Shown here one piece after another: positions 43,295 through 52,662 of a stretch of 64,000 nt of DNA. Position numbers and translations under genes: made by a program. The notes under the pieces were generated by a model that saw only the letters and a list, made by a program, of their open reading frames with translations, made no database searches and was not told the origin of the DNA. Within the stretch, counting starts at the first letter, position 1, and every line of letters starts with the position of its first letter. Source of the DNA: Herbiconiux sp. SALV-R1 (GTDB lineage: Bacteria > Actinomycetota > Actinomycetes > Actinomycetales > Microbacteriaceae); the NCBI RefSeq assembly GCF_013113715.1, contig NZ_CP053344.1, positions 3,534,001 to 3,598,000 of the forward strand, in the 5' to 3' direction.

Positions 43295-44877
43295 CGACCA
43301 TCCTCCCCGCGACCTTCACGGCCATGCTCCGCGACGCAGCCGAACGCTGGCCCGAGCGCCCCGCCGTCGTCTTCGAAGACACGACGCTGACCTTCCGGGA
43401 ACTCGATTCGACAGTAGACGTGTGGGCTCGCGCACTCCTCGCCTCGGGAATCGAACCCGGCGAACGCGTGGCAGTGCTCGCCTCGAACCGCCCGGAATGG
43501 CTTCTGGCGAGCTTCGCGGTGGCGCGCGTCGGCGGGGTCGTCGTCGCGCTGAACACCTGGCACAAGCTCGACGAACTCGACGCGACCCTCCGCCGCTCGG
43601 CTGCCGTGGCGCTGCTCGCGACGACGGGGATGCAGAACGTCGACTTCGTCCCGTTCCTCCAGGCCGCGCCCCGATCGCCGCGGGTGCGGCAGGTCATCTG
43701 CCTCTCGCCGACCGCGCCCGAGGGCACGACCGCGCTCGACGCGTTCCTGAACGCGGGCGCCGGCGTCGCTCACGAGGCGCTCCGCGACAGGGAGGCAGCG
43801 GTCGCAGGATCAGACGACCTGTTCATCCTCTTCACCTCGGGCAGCACCGCCGAACCCAAAGGCGTCATCACCCAGAACGACCGCACCGTGTCGAACAACT
43901 ACTGGATCGGCGAACGCCAGGGCCTGAACGAGCACGACGCGCTCTGGCTCGCCGTGCCCCTCTTCTACGGCTTCGCCGCGGCCAACGCGATCGGCGCCGC
44001 CTGGACCCACGGGGTCGCACTCGTGCTGGAGGAGCGCTTCGACGCCGACCGGGCGCTCGACACCATGGAACGCACCGGCGCGACCGTCTACTACGGCCTC
44101 GGCAACATGACCCGCGCGCTCGTCAACGCTCAGCGCGAGCGACCGCGCCGACTCAGCCTCCGCAAAGGCCTCACCGGCTACTCCTACGAAGACAAGCGTG
44201 TCGCCATCGAAGACCTCGGCGTGAGCGAGCTGTGCGGAATCTACGGTCTCACCGAATGCCACGGCCTGTGCGCCATGACCTCGGCGACGGATGCGGTGGA
44301 GACCCGCCTGGAGATCGACGGCTATGCCCTCCCCGGCTGGGAACTGCTCGTGGTCGACCCCGAGACAGAACTGCCGCTCCCCGCAGGAACGGTCGGGCAC
44401 CTCCTCGTGCGCGGCCCGCTCAGCCGTGGCTACCTCGACCAGCCCGAGGCGACCGCCGCGGTGTTCCGAGACGACGGGTACTTCCGTACCGGCGACCTGG
44501 TGTCGATCGACGCCGAGGGCCGCATGAACTACCACTCCCGACTCAAAGACCTGGTCAAGGTGGGCGGCATCAGCGTCTCGCCCCGCGAGGTCGAGTCAGT
44601 GGTCGAACTGCACCCGGCCGTGCGCCAGGTGTTCGCGGTCGGGGTGCCCGACGAGGCGCGCGGCGAGGCCGTCGCCGTGGTGGTCGAGCTGCGCGACGGG
44701 GAGTCGCTGACCGCCGACGAGCTGCGCCGGTTCACCAAGGAGAGGGCTGCTGCGTACAACACGCCGACGCACGTGCTCTTCCTGGGCGACGACGAGATTC
44801 CGAAGCTCGCGAGCGGCAAGGCGTCGCTCCGCGAACTGCGTGAGCATGTGGTGCACGCGATCGGGGTGCAGCGATGA
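43291..44877 (+). CDS. AMP-dependent acyl-CoA synthetase/ligase
   Basis: 528 residues. ANL superfamily: P-loop ILFTSGSTAEPKG, adenine region GIYGLTECHG, hinge/adenylation YFRTGDLVSID, and C-terminal lysine loop IPKLASGKASLRELR. Activates a carboxylic acid as an acyl-adenylate and then a CoA thioester. The ATG at 43291 forms ATGA with the upstream stop and the MaoC gene overlaps its end by 4 bp. Substrate presumably the hydroxy acid released by the lactonase. Confidence 0.88.
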   Translation: MTTILPATFTAMLRDAAERWPERPAVVFEDTTLTFRELDSTVDVWARALLASGIEPGERVAVLASNRPEWLLASFAVARVGGVVVALNTWHKLDELDATLRRSAAVALLATTGMQNVDFVPFLQAAPRSPRVRQVICLSPTAPEGTTALDAFLNAGAGVAHEALRDREAAVAGSDDLFILFTSGSTAEPKGVITQNDRTVSNNYWIGERQGLNEHDALWLAVPLFYGFAAANAIGAAWTHGVALVLEERFDADRALDTMERTGATVYYGLGNMTRALVNAQRERPRRLSLRKGLTGYSYEDKRVAIEDLGVSELCGIYGLTECHGLCAMTSATDAVETRLEIDGYALPGWELLVVDPETELPLPAGTVGHLLVRGPLSRGYLDQPEATAAVFRDDGYFRTGDLVSIDAEGRMNYHSRLKDLVKVGGISVSPREVESVVELHPAVRQVFAVGVPDEARGEAVAVVVELRDGESLTADELRRFTKERAAAYNTPTHVLFLGDDEIPKLASGKASLRELREHVVHAIGVQR

Positions 44878-45284
44878 CCACACGACCTCGCTCCGACTTC
44901 ACGCCGGGGGAGCTCATCGTGCACTCGCGCTCCCGGATGCTCACCGAGGCCGATGCAGTCATCTTCAACTCGGCGACGCATCTGGAGCCGACGACGAGCC
45001 TGAGCCCGTACCTGGTCTTCTCGGTGGTGCTGGGCCTGTCGGTGCCCGACCTGTCGGAGTCGGGCGGTCCGTTCCTCGGTGCCGACGGCATCCGGTTCGG
45101 GAAGACGCCCGAGGCCGGCGTCACCGTGCGCGCGGGGAGCCGCGTGCTCAGCTCCCGCCCCTCGGGGTCGCGGGCCGGCTGGAGCGTCGTCGAGTGGGAG
45201 ACCGTCGGCGTCGACGACGACGGGGAGGAACTCGTGCGCTTCCGCCGCGCGAGCCTGGTGCGCGGGGAGGCTGCTGATGACTAG
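44874..45284 (+). CDS. MaoC-like hotdog protein (2), N-terminal-type half
   Basis: 136 residues. Hotdog fold; FTPGELIVHSRSRMLTEADAVIFNSAT is like the MaoC start, but the catalytic D..N/H motif (usually D..PLH) is weak here. In two-domain hydratases the N-terminal half is non-catalytic, and this gene overlaps the next MaoC-like gene by 8 bases, so the two may form a heterodimeric hydratase. Confidence 0.72.
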   Translation: MTTRPRSDFTPGELIVHSRSRMLTEADAVIFNSATHLEPTTSLSPYLVFSVVLGLSVPDLSESGGPFLGADGIRFGKTPEAGVTVRAGSRVLSSRPSGSRAGWSVVEWETVGVDDDGEELVRFRRASLVRGEAADD

Positions 45285-45795
45285 CTTCGACGGGTTCACG
45301 GTGGGCGACGTCGTGCGCCATCGCCGCGGACACACGATCTCCGAGGTCGACGTGCAGACCCTCGCCCTCCTGTCGATGAACACCGCGCAGACGCACTTCA
45401 ACCGCGCGTCGCTCGCCGACTACTTCGACGGCAGCTTCCGCGACCTTCCGCTCAGCGCGCCGGTCGCGCTCGCGCTCACCGTCGGGCTGTCGACCGAAGA
45501 CATGAGCACGGGCGCACTGCGCGAGATCGAGTGCACCGAGGTGCGCTCGCACGCCCCGCTCTTCGCAGGCGACAGCATCGCCGTGTGGAGCGAGGTGATC
45601 GCACTGCAGCCGGTCGACGACGGCAGCGGGCTGCTCACCTACCGGGCCACCGCCGAGCGCGATGGAGTCACGGTGCTGTCGGCCGTGCGGAGCGTGCTGC
45701 TGCCGCGCGGAACCGACGGCGAAGTCGACGACGACGCCCGCGCCCTGCGCTTCGAGGAGCTGCTGCCCTGGCCCACCTCAGCCGCACCCCACTGA
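45277..45795 (+). CDS. MaoC-like hotdog protein (3), C-terminal-type half
   Basis: 172 residues. Hotdog fold: VGDVVRHRRGHTISEVDVQTLALLSMNTAQTHFNRA carries N and H in the place of the catalytic motif (N..QTHFN), followed by LPLSAPVALALTVGLSTEDM. Together with the preceding half it could act as a mesaconyl- or enoyl-CoA hydratase-like pair. The ATG at 45277 lies inside the end of the previous gene. Confidence 0.75.
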   Translation: MTSFDGFTVGDVVRHRRGHTISEVDVQTLALLSMNTAQTHFNRASLADYFDGSFRDLPLSAPVALALTVGLSTEDMSTGALREIECTEVRSHAPLFAGDSIAVWSEVIALQPVDDGSGLLTYRATAERDGVTVLSAVRSVLLPRGTDGEVDDDARALRFEELLPWPTSAAPH

Positions 45796-45841
45796 TCACC
45801 CCTCCCACCGGCAGTCCATCGAAGAACAGAGAGGTTCTCCC

Positions 45842-47173
45842 ATGACCCTGGAATCACAGATCGAGTCGCTCACGACCAACGACATCGACCCCGCCACCCG
45901 CCGTGCCGTGCGACGAACCGTCGTCGGCGGAGCCGTGGGCTCGATCGTCGAGTTCTACGAGTTCTCCACCTACGGCGTTCTCGCCACGACGCTGGCCGTC
46001 GTCTTCTTCCCCTCCACCGACTCCACGGCCTCCCTGCTGGCCACCCTCGCCGTGTTCGCCGTGGCGTTCTTCGCCAGGCCCCTGGGCGGCTTCGTCTGGG
46101 GGTCGATCGGCGATCGCATCGGGCGCAAGAGAACCCTCGCGCTCACCATCATCTTGATGAGCGTGTTCACCACGCTGATGGGCATCGTGCCGGGCTACGC
46201 GGCGATCGGCGTAATCGCTCCGATCCTCATCATCGCCCTCCGATTCCTGCAGGGTGTCGCCGCCGGCGGCGAGGTGTCGGGCGCGGTCTCGTTCGTCGCC
46301 GAACACTCACCCGCACGCACGCGCGGCTTCAACGTCGGGATGATCACGGTGGGTGCGGGAACCGGAACCCTCCTCGGCACGATCGTTCCGAGCATCCTGC
46401 TGCTCACCCTCACGCCCGAGCAGATGACGGAGTGGGGATGGCGCATCCCGCTTCTCATCGCACTGCCCCTCGGCATCATCGGTCTCTACATCAGGCGTCG
46501 CCTCGACGAGACGCCGTACTTCCTCTCGCTCGCCAAGCAGGGCGACACGTCGGAGCACCCGATCCGCTCCGCACTGAGCGGGTCGCGGCAATGGCGGCTG
46601 CTCATCACCGCCTTCCTCATCACGGCGCTGAACGCCGCGTCGTTCTACATGCTCGCCGGATATCTCCCGACCTTCGCGCGCACCAGCCTGGAGCTCACGG
46701 GGTTCGCAGCGCTCGCACCCGTCGTCATCGCCGTGGCCTGCGCCATCGTCGCCGAGGTGATCGCCGCGCGCATCTCCGACCGGGTGGGACGCAAGCGCGT
46801 GCTCATGGTCACCGCGATCGGGCACCTCGTACTCGCGCTCCCCTGCTTCCTGCTCATCACCTCGGGCCAGTTCGGTCTGATCGTGCTGGGACTGGTCATC
46901 CTGAGCGCACCGATCGGTGGGTACGCGGCCGTCACGAACTCCACCCTCATCGAGCTGTTCCCGACCCGGGTGCGCGTGAGCGGCCACGGCATCACCTACA
47001 ACCTCTCGGTCGCGATCTTCGGAGGCGCGGCCCCCTACCTGCTCACCTGGCTCACCGGGATGACTGGCAGCATGCTCGTCGGAGCGTTCTACCTCATGGC
47101 GCTCGCCGTCATCGCCATCCCCGTGCTGCTCTCGATCACCGAGAGCGCGGGCAAGCCGCTGCGCACGGAGTGA
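45842..47173 (+). CDS. MFS transporter, metabolite:H+ symporter (MHS/ProP type)
   Basis: 443 residues, 12 membrane helices. MHS hallmarks: VGSIVEFYEFSTYG in helix 1, FFARPLGGFVWGSIGDRIGRKRTL (motif A), RFLQGVAAGGEVSGAVSFVAEHSP and DRVGRKRVLM. Such carriers import organic acids such as alpha-ketoglutarate, shikimate or proline/betaine. ATG 45842; GAGAGGTT lies about 8 bases upstream. It probably brings in the acid degraded by this cluster. Confidence 0.88.
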   Translation: MTLESQIESLTTNDIDPATRRAVRRTVVGGAVGSIVEFYEFSTYGVLATTLAVVFFPSTDSTASLLATLAVFAVAFFARPLGGFVWGSIGDRIGRKRTLALTIILMSVFTTLMGIVPGYAAIGVIAPILIIALRFLQGVAAGGEVSGAVSFVAEHSPARTRGFNVGMITVGAGTGTLLGTIVPSILLLTLTPEQMTEWGWRIPLLIALPLGIIGLYIRRRLDETPYFLSLAKQGDTSEHPIRSALSGSRQWRLLITAFLITALNAASFYMLAGYLPTFARTSLELTGFAALAPVVIAVACAIVAEVIAARISDRVGRKRVLMVTAIGHLVLALPCFLLITSGQFGLIVLGLVILSAPIGGYAAVTNSTLIELFPTRVRVSGHGITYNLSVAIFGGAAPYLLTWLTGMTGSMLVGAFYLMALAVIAIPVLLSITESAGKPLRTE

Positions 47174-47176
47174 CCC

Positions 47177-47941
47177 GTGACCGTCGACAGGAGGGCGGCC
47201 GTGGTGACCGGGGGCGCTGGAGGCATCGGCGCTCGCGTGGCCCAGCGCATCGCCGCAGCCGGCACCGCGGTGCTCGTGGTCGACCGAGACCTCGACCGCG
47301 CATCCGATGTCTGCGACGAGATCAGGCGCGAGGGCGGTGTCGCCTGGGCCCACCAGGCCGACCTCACCGATCGCGGTTCGTCGGGCGCCGTCGTCGACGA
47401 GTGCCTCGCACGGTTCGGAAGGCTCGACATCGTGGTGAGCGGAGCCGGATCTGCGATCTCGTCGCCGGTGCAGCACACGCGCGATGACGACTGGGACGGC
47501 TTACTGAAAGGGATGCTCACCGCCACCTTCACTCTGTACCGGGCGGCGGCGGGAGTGATGCGCGACGGGGGCCGGTTCGTCGCCATCTCCTCGGTGCACG
47601 GCTCCGTCGGAGTGCCCGGTCGCGCGGCCTACGGGGTGGCGAAGGCCGGGATCGAGCAGCTGACGCGCACCCTCGCGATGGAGCTCGGCCCCCGCGGGAT
47701 CACCGTGAACGCCATCGCGCCCGGCCGGATCGAGACGGCGATGGTGGCGGGTCACACGCGCGCGGAGCGCGAGCAGTGGAACGCGCGCCTCGCCCTCGGC
47801 AGATACGGCACACCCGACGAGGTGGCCGCCAGCGTCGCGTTCCTGCTGTCGCCCGAAGCCGGGTACATCACCGGGCAGACCATCCACGTCGACGGCGGGT
47901 TCACCGCCGGGGTGCGGGGGTCGCTGCCGGCGTACGGGTGA
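47177..47941 (+). CDS. Short-chain dehydrogenase/reductase
   Basis: 254 residues. Cofactor loop [12 protein letters not shown] in place of NNAG, catalytic Ser in ISSVHGS and YGVAK with Y/K, and IHVDGGF at the end. Oxidises an alcohol or 3-hydroxyacyl group with NAD(P)+. GTG start three bases after the transporter stop, so it is the last gene of the operon. It may oxidise the hydroxyacyl-CoA formed by the MaoC proteins. Confidence 0.88.
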   Translation: MTVDRRAAVVTGGAGGIGARVAQRIAAAGTAVLVVDRDLDRASDVCDEIRREGGVAWAHQADLTDRGSSGAVVDECLARFGRLDIVVSGAGSAISSPVQHTRDDDWDGLLKGMLTATFTLYRAAAGVMRDGGRFVAISSVHGSVGVPGRAAYGVAKAGIEQLTRTLAMELGPRGITVNAIAPGRIETAMVAGHTRAEREQWNARLALGRYGTPDEVAASVAFLLSPEAGYITGQTIHVDGGFTAGVRGSLPAYG

Positions 47942-48000
47942 GGCGCGTCGCCCGCGAGCCCTCGCCCCCCTCTCTGCTTCCCGACCCCGACTCCCCGACC

Positions 48001-48060
48001 GCTCGGTCGCCGCCCGCGTCGTGCACGCGAACGGTTAGGTGCCTCTCGCGGCGACCGAGC
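48001..48060. terminator. Inverted repeat between convergent genes
   Basis: GCTCGGTCGCCGC (48001-48013) and GCGGCGACCGAGC (48048-48060) are perfect 13-bp arms with a 34-base loop, placed centrally in the 148-base gap between the convergent SDR and VIT-family genes. It likely ends transcription from both sides. Nothing else is seen in the gap. Confidence 0.5.
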
Positions 48061-48089
48061 CCTCTCCCGCCGAGAACGTCTCCGGCAGC

Positions 48090-48833
48090 TCAGACCACGC
48101 CGGAGGCGCCGAGGAGGGCGCCTATGCCGTAGGTGGCGGCGAGGGCGAGGGCGCCGCCGATGACGACGCGGAGGGTGGCGCGGCGGCGGGAGCTGCCGCC
48201 GATCTGGGCCGAGACGGCGCCGGTGATGGCGAGGGCGAGCAGCACCGCCACGAACGTCACGGGAACGCGCAGCTCGGGCGGGGGCAGCAGGATGGCGAGC
48301 ATCGGCAGGATCGCGCCGATCGTGAACGCCGCCGCCGACGCCGCGGCCGCGTGCCATGGGCTCACCACGTCGTTCTGGTCGATGTTGAGCTCGGCGGCGA
48401 GGTGGGCGCTCAGCGCGTCCTTCTCGGTGAGCTCGATCGCGACCTGGCGGGCGGTCTGCTCGCTGAGGCCCTGGGCGCGGTAGAGCGCGGTGAGCTCGTC
48501 GAGCTCCTGCTCCGGCGTGTCGAGCAGCTCCTGCTTCTCCTTTGCGATGAGCGCCCGCTCGCTGTCGCTCTGACTGCTCACCGACACGTACTCGCCGAGC
48601 GCCATCGAGATCGCGCCGCCGACGAGCCCGGCGACGCCCGCAGTGAGGATCGGGCCCGTCTCGGTCGTCGCCCCCGCCACACCCACCACGATCGCGGCGA
48701 CCGACACGATGCCGTCGTTCGCCCCCAGCACACCAGCGCGCAGCCAGTTCAGCCGCTGCGCGACACCCGAGCGATGCGGCTCGTCGGCATGCGGCTCGGC
48801 GGGATGCGCACCCGCGGTTCCGTCATTCGTCAT
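48090..48833 (-). CDS. VIT1/CCC1-family membrane protein
   Basis: 247 residues, five membrane helices. RLNWLRAGVLGANDGIVSVAAIVVGVAGA and LVGGAISMALGEYVSVSSQ are the conserved first helices of VIT family Fe/Mn transporters; a cytoplasmic helical stretch with Glu-rich ALIAKEKQELLDTPEQELDELTALY lies between helices 2 and 3 and in plant VIT1 binds metal. Moves iron or manganese, direction unknown. Confidence 0.87.
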   Translation of the reverse strand: MTNDGTAGAHPAEPHADEPHRSGVAQRLNWLRAGVLGANDGIVSVAAIVVGVAGATTETGPILTAGVAGLVGGAISMALGEYVSVSSQSDSERALIAKEKQELLDTPEQELDELTALYRAQGLSEQTARQVAIELTEKDALSAHLAAELNIDQNDVVSPWHAAAASAAAFTIGAILPMLAILLPPPELRVPVTFVAVLLALAITGAVSAQIGGSSRRRATLRVVIGGALALAATYGIGALLGASGVV

Positions 48834-48880
48834 GGCTTCACCCTAAGCAAGCGGACACCCTCTCGTGCGCGCCGCCGAGG

Positions 48881-49528
48881 TCAGCCGCCGTTCGCCCACA
48901 CGAGCGCGGCCCCGTACGCGGCCGCACCGCCGAGCGCTGCAGCGACGCTGCCGGCCAGCACGAGCATCCGGGGCCTGACGCGCACGACCGCGACGACGAG
49001 GAACACCAGCGCCAGGGCGATCTCGAGGGCCCAGTAGAACCACCCGGTCGTGTCGGCGATCGTGTTCAGCGCCCAGACGCCCTCGCCGAGCAGCGCTGCC
49101 GAGAGGGGCGCGACGGCGAGCATCCGCCTCGTCGGCGATTCCGAGCGCACCCACGACGCGGCGATGCCGATCACGGGGCCCGCGACGACGGCGATCACGG
49201 TCCAGATCGTCGAGAACGGGTCGGCGTAGAAGAAGCCGCGCCAGGCCGACACCAGCGCGTAGCCCTCGACGAGCGCGAGGTAGACCAGCACGCCGCCGAA
49301 CGCCGCCGGAAGCGGGCGCAGACGCGTGAGCCACACGGCGGCGAAGGCGAGCATCGTCCACCCGCCGGTGGAGTTCGCGAACGACGTCACCCCGGAGGGC
49401 AGGAGGGTCTGCCCGACACTGGTCAGCCCGCCCAGCACGAGGCCGAGAACGACGCACGCCGCGAGGCCGGCCGCGATCTGCAGCGCTCTGCGATGGCGAG
49501 CGATCGAGACTGCTGCGGCGGATGTCAT
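48881..49528 (-). CDS. Hypothetical membrane protein (possibly DUF6518)
   Basis: 215 residues with six hydrophobic helices. The SVGQTLLPSGVTSFANSTGGWTMLAFAAVW and GFFYADPFSTIWTVIAVVAGPVIG segments look like a family I associate with DUF6518, but this is from memory. No signature of transport or catalysis. It stands between the VIT-family gene and a flavoprotein on the same strand. Confidence 0.65.
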   Translation of the reverse strand: MTSAAAVSIARHRRALQIAAGLAACVVLGLVLGGLTSVGQTLLPSGVTSFANSTGGWTMLAFAAVWLTRLRPLPAAFGGVLVYLALVEGYALVSAWRGFFYADPFSTIWTVIAVVAGPVIGIAASWVRSESPTRRMLAVAPLSAALLGEGVWALNTIADTTGWFYWALEIALALVFLVVAVVRVRPRMLVLAGSVAAALGGAAAYGAALVWANGG

Positions 49529-49569
49529 GCGACCATCCTCGCCGCCGGCGACGCCTCTCCGCCTCCTCC

Positions 49570-50745
49570 TCAGGAGCGAAGAACATGGTCCCCCGGTACC
49601 GACACCTCGGCGGGCCGCACCGTCGCGAGATCGCGCACGATCGCCGTCACCGCCTGGCGTCCCGCGCGGTTCGCGCCGACCGTCGACTGGGAGGGGCCGA
49701 AGCCGATGAGGTGGATGCGCGCATCCGCCGCCGTCTCGGTGCCGGTCATCGTGATGCCGCCGAGCTCGTTGCGGAGCCCGAGCCCGTCGAGGTGCCCGAG
49801 TGCCGCCCGGAACCCGGTCGCCCAGAGGATCGTGTCGACCGACGTGAAGCTGCCGTCGGCCTCGCGCACCCCGTGCGGCTCGATGCGGGTGAACATGGGG
49901 CGTCGCACGAGCACGCCGCGGTCGCGGGCGGCGCGGGTGTACGGGGTCCAGCCGAGGCCGGTGTACGACACGACGCTGCTCGAGGGCTTCCCCGCCTCGA
50001 CGTCGGCGGTGACGCGCGCGATGGTGTCGCGCCCGGTGGTCTCGGGCTCGAACTCGCCGTCGAGGAACACGGGCTCACGCCGGGTGTACCAGGCGGTCGT
50101 CGCCACCCGCGAGATCTCCTCGAGCTGCTGCACCGCCGAGATGCCCCCGCCGACGACGGCCACCCGGCGCCCGCGGAACTGCTCGAGGTCGACGTAGTCG
50201 GCGGTGTGCAGCTGGCGGCCGAGGAAGGTGTCGCTGCCGGGGTAGAGCGGATGCACGGGGTTCGTCCACGTGCCCGTCGCGTTGATCGCGTGGGCCGCCC
50301 GCCACTCGCCCGCCGAGCTCTCCACCACCAGGTCGGCGCCGGCGCGGCGCACCGCGGTGACGGTCACCGGGCGGAGGATCGGGAACTCGTTCAGCCGCTC
50401 GTACTCGGCGAAGTACCTGGGCACGGCGGTGCGGCTCGGCTCCGCCGGGTCGATCGGAGGCTTCTCGAGCCCCGGGAGATCGAAAATGCCGTTCACGGTG
50501 GCCATGGTGAGCGACTCCCAGCGGTGCTGCCAGGCTCCGCCGGGGGCGGCGTTCGCGTCGAGCACCACGAAGGTGCGCTGGGCGGCGACGTCCGCGCTCG
50601 CGGGCAGGCCCGTGCGGGCGTTCGAGCCCTGCGCCGACTCGAGGGCGCTCGTGAACCCGCGCCGCTGCAGGTGGTAGGCGGCCGACAGGCCCGCCTGCCC
50701 GGCCCCGATCACCACGACGGTGGCCCGCCGCATCCCGTCACTCAC
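49570..50745 (-). CDS. FAD/NAD(P)H-dependent flavoprotein monooxygenase (CzcO/Trk-like)
   Basis: 391 residues. N-terminal FAD loop VVIGAGQAGLSAAYHLQRRG, second nucleotide loop VAVVGGGISAVQQLEEI for NADPH, and ATGTW and LWATGF motifs as in flavin-containing and Baeyer-Villiger-type enzymes. The FMO fingerprint FxGxxxHS is seen only as FLGRQLHTA. Probably oxygenates a small hydrophobic compound or acts in metal tolerance as CzcO. Its promoter region holds the large palindrome at 50806-50871. Confidence 0.82.
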   Translation of the reverse strand: MSDGMRRATVVVIGAGQAGLSAAYHLQRRGFTSALESAQGSNARTGLPASADVAAQRTFVVLDANAAPGGAWQHRWESLTMATVNGIFDLPGLEKPPIDPAEPSRTAVPRYFAEYERLNEFPILRPVTVTAVRRAGADLVVESSAGEWRAAHAINATGTWTNPVHPLYPGSDTFLGRQLHTADYVDLEQFRGRRVAVVGGGISAVQQLEEISRVATTAWYTRREPVFLDGEFEPETTGRDTIARVTADVEAGKPSSSVVSYTGLGWTPYTRAARDRGVLVRRPMFTRIEPHGVREADGSFTSVDTILWATGFRAALGHLDGLGLRNELGGITMTGTETAADARIHLIGFGPSQSTVGANRAGRQAVTAIVRDLATVRPAEVSVPGDHVLRS

Positions 50746-50805
50746 CCCACCCTCAACCCCGCGCGCCCCGTGCGTGTTCCCGCGCCGCGCACCAAGCCCC
50801 GTGCG

Positions 50806-50871
50806 CCGATCGACCCGTCACGATCGGCCCTTTCAGGGCCCGCAGAGGGCGGATCGTGACGGGTCGATCGG
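50806..50871. repeat. 66-bp palindrome with nested hairpin
   Basis: Perfect 20-bp arms: CGATCGACCCGTCACGATC (50807-50825) plus a flanking C at 50806 pair with 50852-50871. The 26-base loop contains GGCCC-TTTCA-GGGCC (50826-50840), so a branched fold is possible. It lies between the stop of the acyl-CoA synthetase gene and the start of the flavoprotein gene, both on the minus strand. Terminator, RNA-stability element or small repeat family are all possible. Confidence 0.75.
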
Positions 50872-50888
50872 GTGGGGCGGGATGCGGG

Positions 50889-52610
50889 TCAGAGGCGGTC
50901 GGCGCGCCACTCGGTGGCGAGCTCTTCGCCGCGGGCGAAGGCGGCCTCCTCGCGCTCGCGGAGTTCGACGCGACGGATCTTGCCCGAGATGGTCTTCGGC
51001 AGCTCGAAGAACTCCAGGCGGCGCACCCGCTCGTAGGCGGAGAGCTCGGCACGGGCGTGCGCGAAGATCGCCCGGGCCGTCTCGGCCGAGGGTTCCCAGC
51101 CTGAGGCGAGGGCGACGTAGGCCTTCACGATGCTGTGGCGGGTCGCATCCGGAGCCGGAACCACCGCAGACTCGGCCACCGCGGGGTGCCGCAGCAGCAC
51201 GCTCTCGACCTCGAACGGGGAGATCTTGTAGTCGGACGACTTGAAGATGTCGTCAGTGCGTCCGATGAAGGTGATGGTGCCGTCGTCGGCGAGCTCGGCG
51301 ACGTCTCCGGTGTGGAAGTAGCCGTCGGCGCGAGCGGAGGCCGTGCGCTCGGGGTCGTTGTGGTACCCCGCCATGAGGTTCACCGGGTCGGCGCCGAGGT
51401 CGAGGCAGATTTCGCCCGTCGAGGCGCGTTCGCCCGACACGGGGTCGACGATCGCGATAGCGACCCCCGGCAGCGGCCGCCCCATCGCGCCGGGAACGAC
51501 GGATGCGCCGGGCGGGTTCGCGATGAGCGCCGTCGTCTCGGTCTGGCCGTAGCCGTCGCGGATGGTGAGCCCCCAGGCCTCCTCGACCGCGGAGATCACC
51601 CCCGGATTGAGCGGCTCGCCGGCCGAGAGCACCTCGCGGAGGCCGCGCGGCTTCGCCCCCAGATCGGCTTGGATGAGCATGCGCCACACGGTCGGCGGCG
51701 CGCAGAACGTGCTGACGCCTGCCTCGTCGAGCTTCGCGCGCAGCGCGGCGGGGTCGAAGCGCGCGTAGTTGTAGACGAACACCGTCGCCTCGGCGTTGAA
51801 GGGGGCGAAGAAGCAGCTCCAGGCATGCTTCGCCCAGCCCGGGGAGCTGATGGCGAGGTGGACGTCGCCGGGGCGCACGCCGATCCAGAACAGGGTCGCC
51901 AGGTGCCCGACCGGGTAAGAGGTGTGCGTGTGCACGACCATCTTCGGCTTCGAGGTGGTGCCCGAGGTGAAGTAGATGAGGCACGGGTCGGTCGACGAGA
52001 CGGCGACCGTGGGGGCGATGCCGAGACCTTCGAGCGAGTCGTCGTAGTCGAGCCAGCCGTCGGCACTGCCGCCCACCACGATGCGCCCGAAGTCGAGAGC
52101 GCCGTCCGCGGCGCCCGCATGACCCGAGCCGCCCGCGCCCGGCAGCCCCTCGAACTTCCCCACCTCGCTCACGTCGGCGATCACGTGCGCGACCTCTCCG
52201 CGCTCCAGCCGGTCGGCAAGATCGGCGGGCGAGAGCAGCGTCGTCGTCGGCAGGATGACCGCGCCCAGCTTCATCACCGCCAGCATCGACTCCCACAGCT
52301 CCACGCGGTTGCCGAGCATGAGCATGACGTGGTCGCCCTGCTCCACCCCGACGCTCGACAGCCACGCGGCGACCTCGTCGGAGCGCCAGCGCAGGCGGTC
52401 GTAGCTCACCTTCGTCTCCGAGCCGTCCTCCTCGACGATCCACAGCGCGAGGTTCTCGTTCCCCACGGCCACGGCGTCGAACCAGTCGATCGCCCAGTTG
52501 AAGCTCGTCCCCACGTCGGGCCAGTCGAACTCCTGCGCGGCGGCGGCGACATCGTCGCGGTGACGGATGAGGGTGTCGCGGGCGACCCGGAAGCTCTCGG
52601 TCGGATTCAT
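50889..52610 (-). CDS. AMP-dependent acyl-CoA synthetase (medium-chain/AcsM-like)
   Basis: 573 residues. ANL motifs: LIYFTSGTTSKPK (P-loop), DGYGQTETTALI, FHTGDVAELADDG and FKSSDYKISPFEVE, C-terminal GKIRR(V). Resembles synthetases for short/medium-chain or branched acids. The ATG at 52610 is preceded by a GGGGGG very close; no better start is seen. Divergent from the TetR gene with a 24-bp palindrome between, so it is the probable target of that repressor. Confidence 0.88.
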   Translation of the reverse strand: MNPTESFRVARDTLIRHRDDVAAAAQEFDWPDVGTSFNWAIDWFDAVAVGNENLALWIVEEDGSETKVSYDRLRWRSDEVAAWLSSVGVEQGDHVMLMLGNRVELWESMLAVMKLGAVILPTTTLLSPADLADRLERGEVAHVIADVSEVGKFEGLPGAGGSGHAGAADGALDFGRIVVGGSADGWLDYDDSLEGLGIAPTVAVSSTDPCLIYFTSGTTSKPKMVVHTHTSYPVGHLATLFWIGVRPGDVHLAISSPGWAKHAWSCFFAPFNAEATVFVYNYARFDPAALRAKLDEAGVSTFCAPPTVWRMLIQADLGAKPRGLREVLSAGEPLNPGVISAVEEAWGLTIRDGYGQTETTALIANPPGASVVPGAMGRPLPGVAIAIVDPVSGERASTGEICLDLGADPVNLMAGYHNDPERTASARADGYFHTGDVAELADDGTITFIGRTDDIFKSSDYKISPFEVESVLLRHPAVAESAVVPAPDATRHSIVKAYVALASGWEPSAETARAIFAHARAELSAYERVRRLEFFELPKTISGKIRRVELREREEAAFARGEELATEWRADRL

Positions 52611-52662
52611 CCCCCCAGTCTGCTCCACAGCGCATTCCCCGCCCGAGATCGACAGCCCCGAT

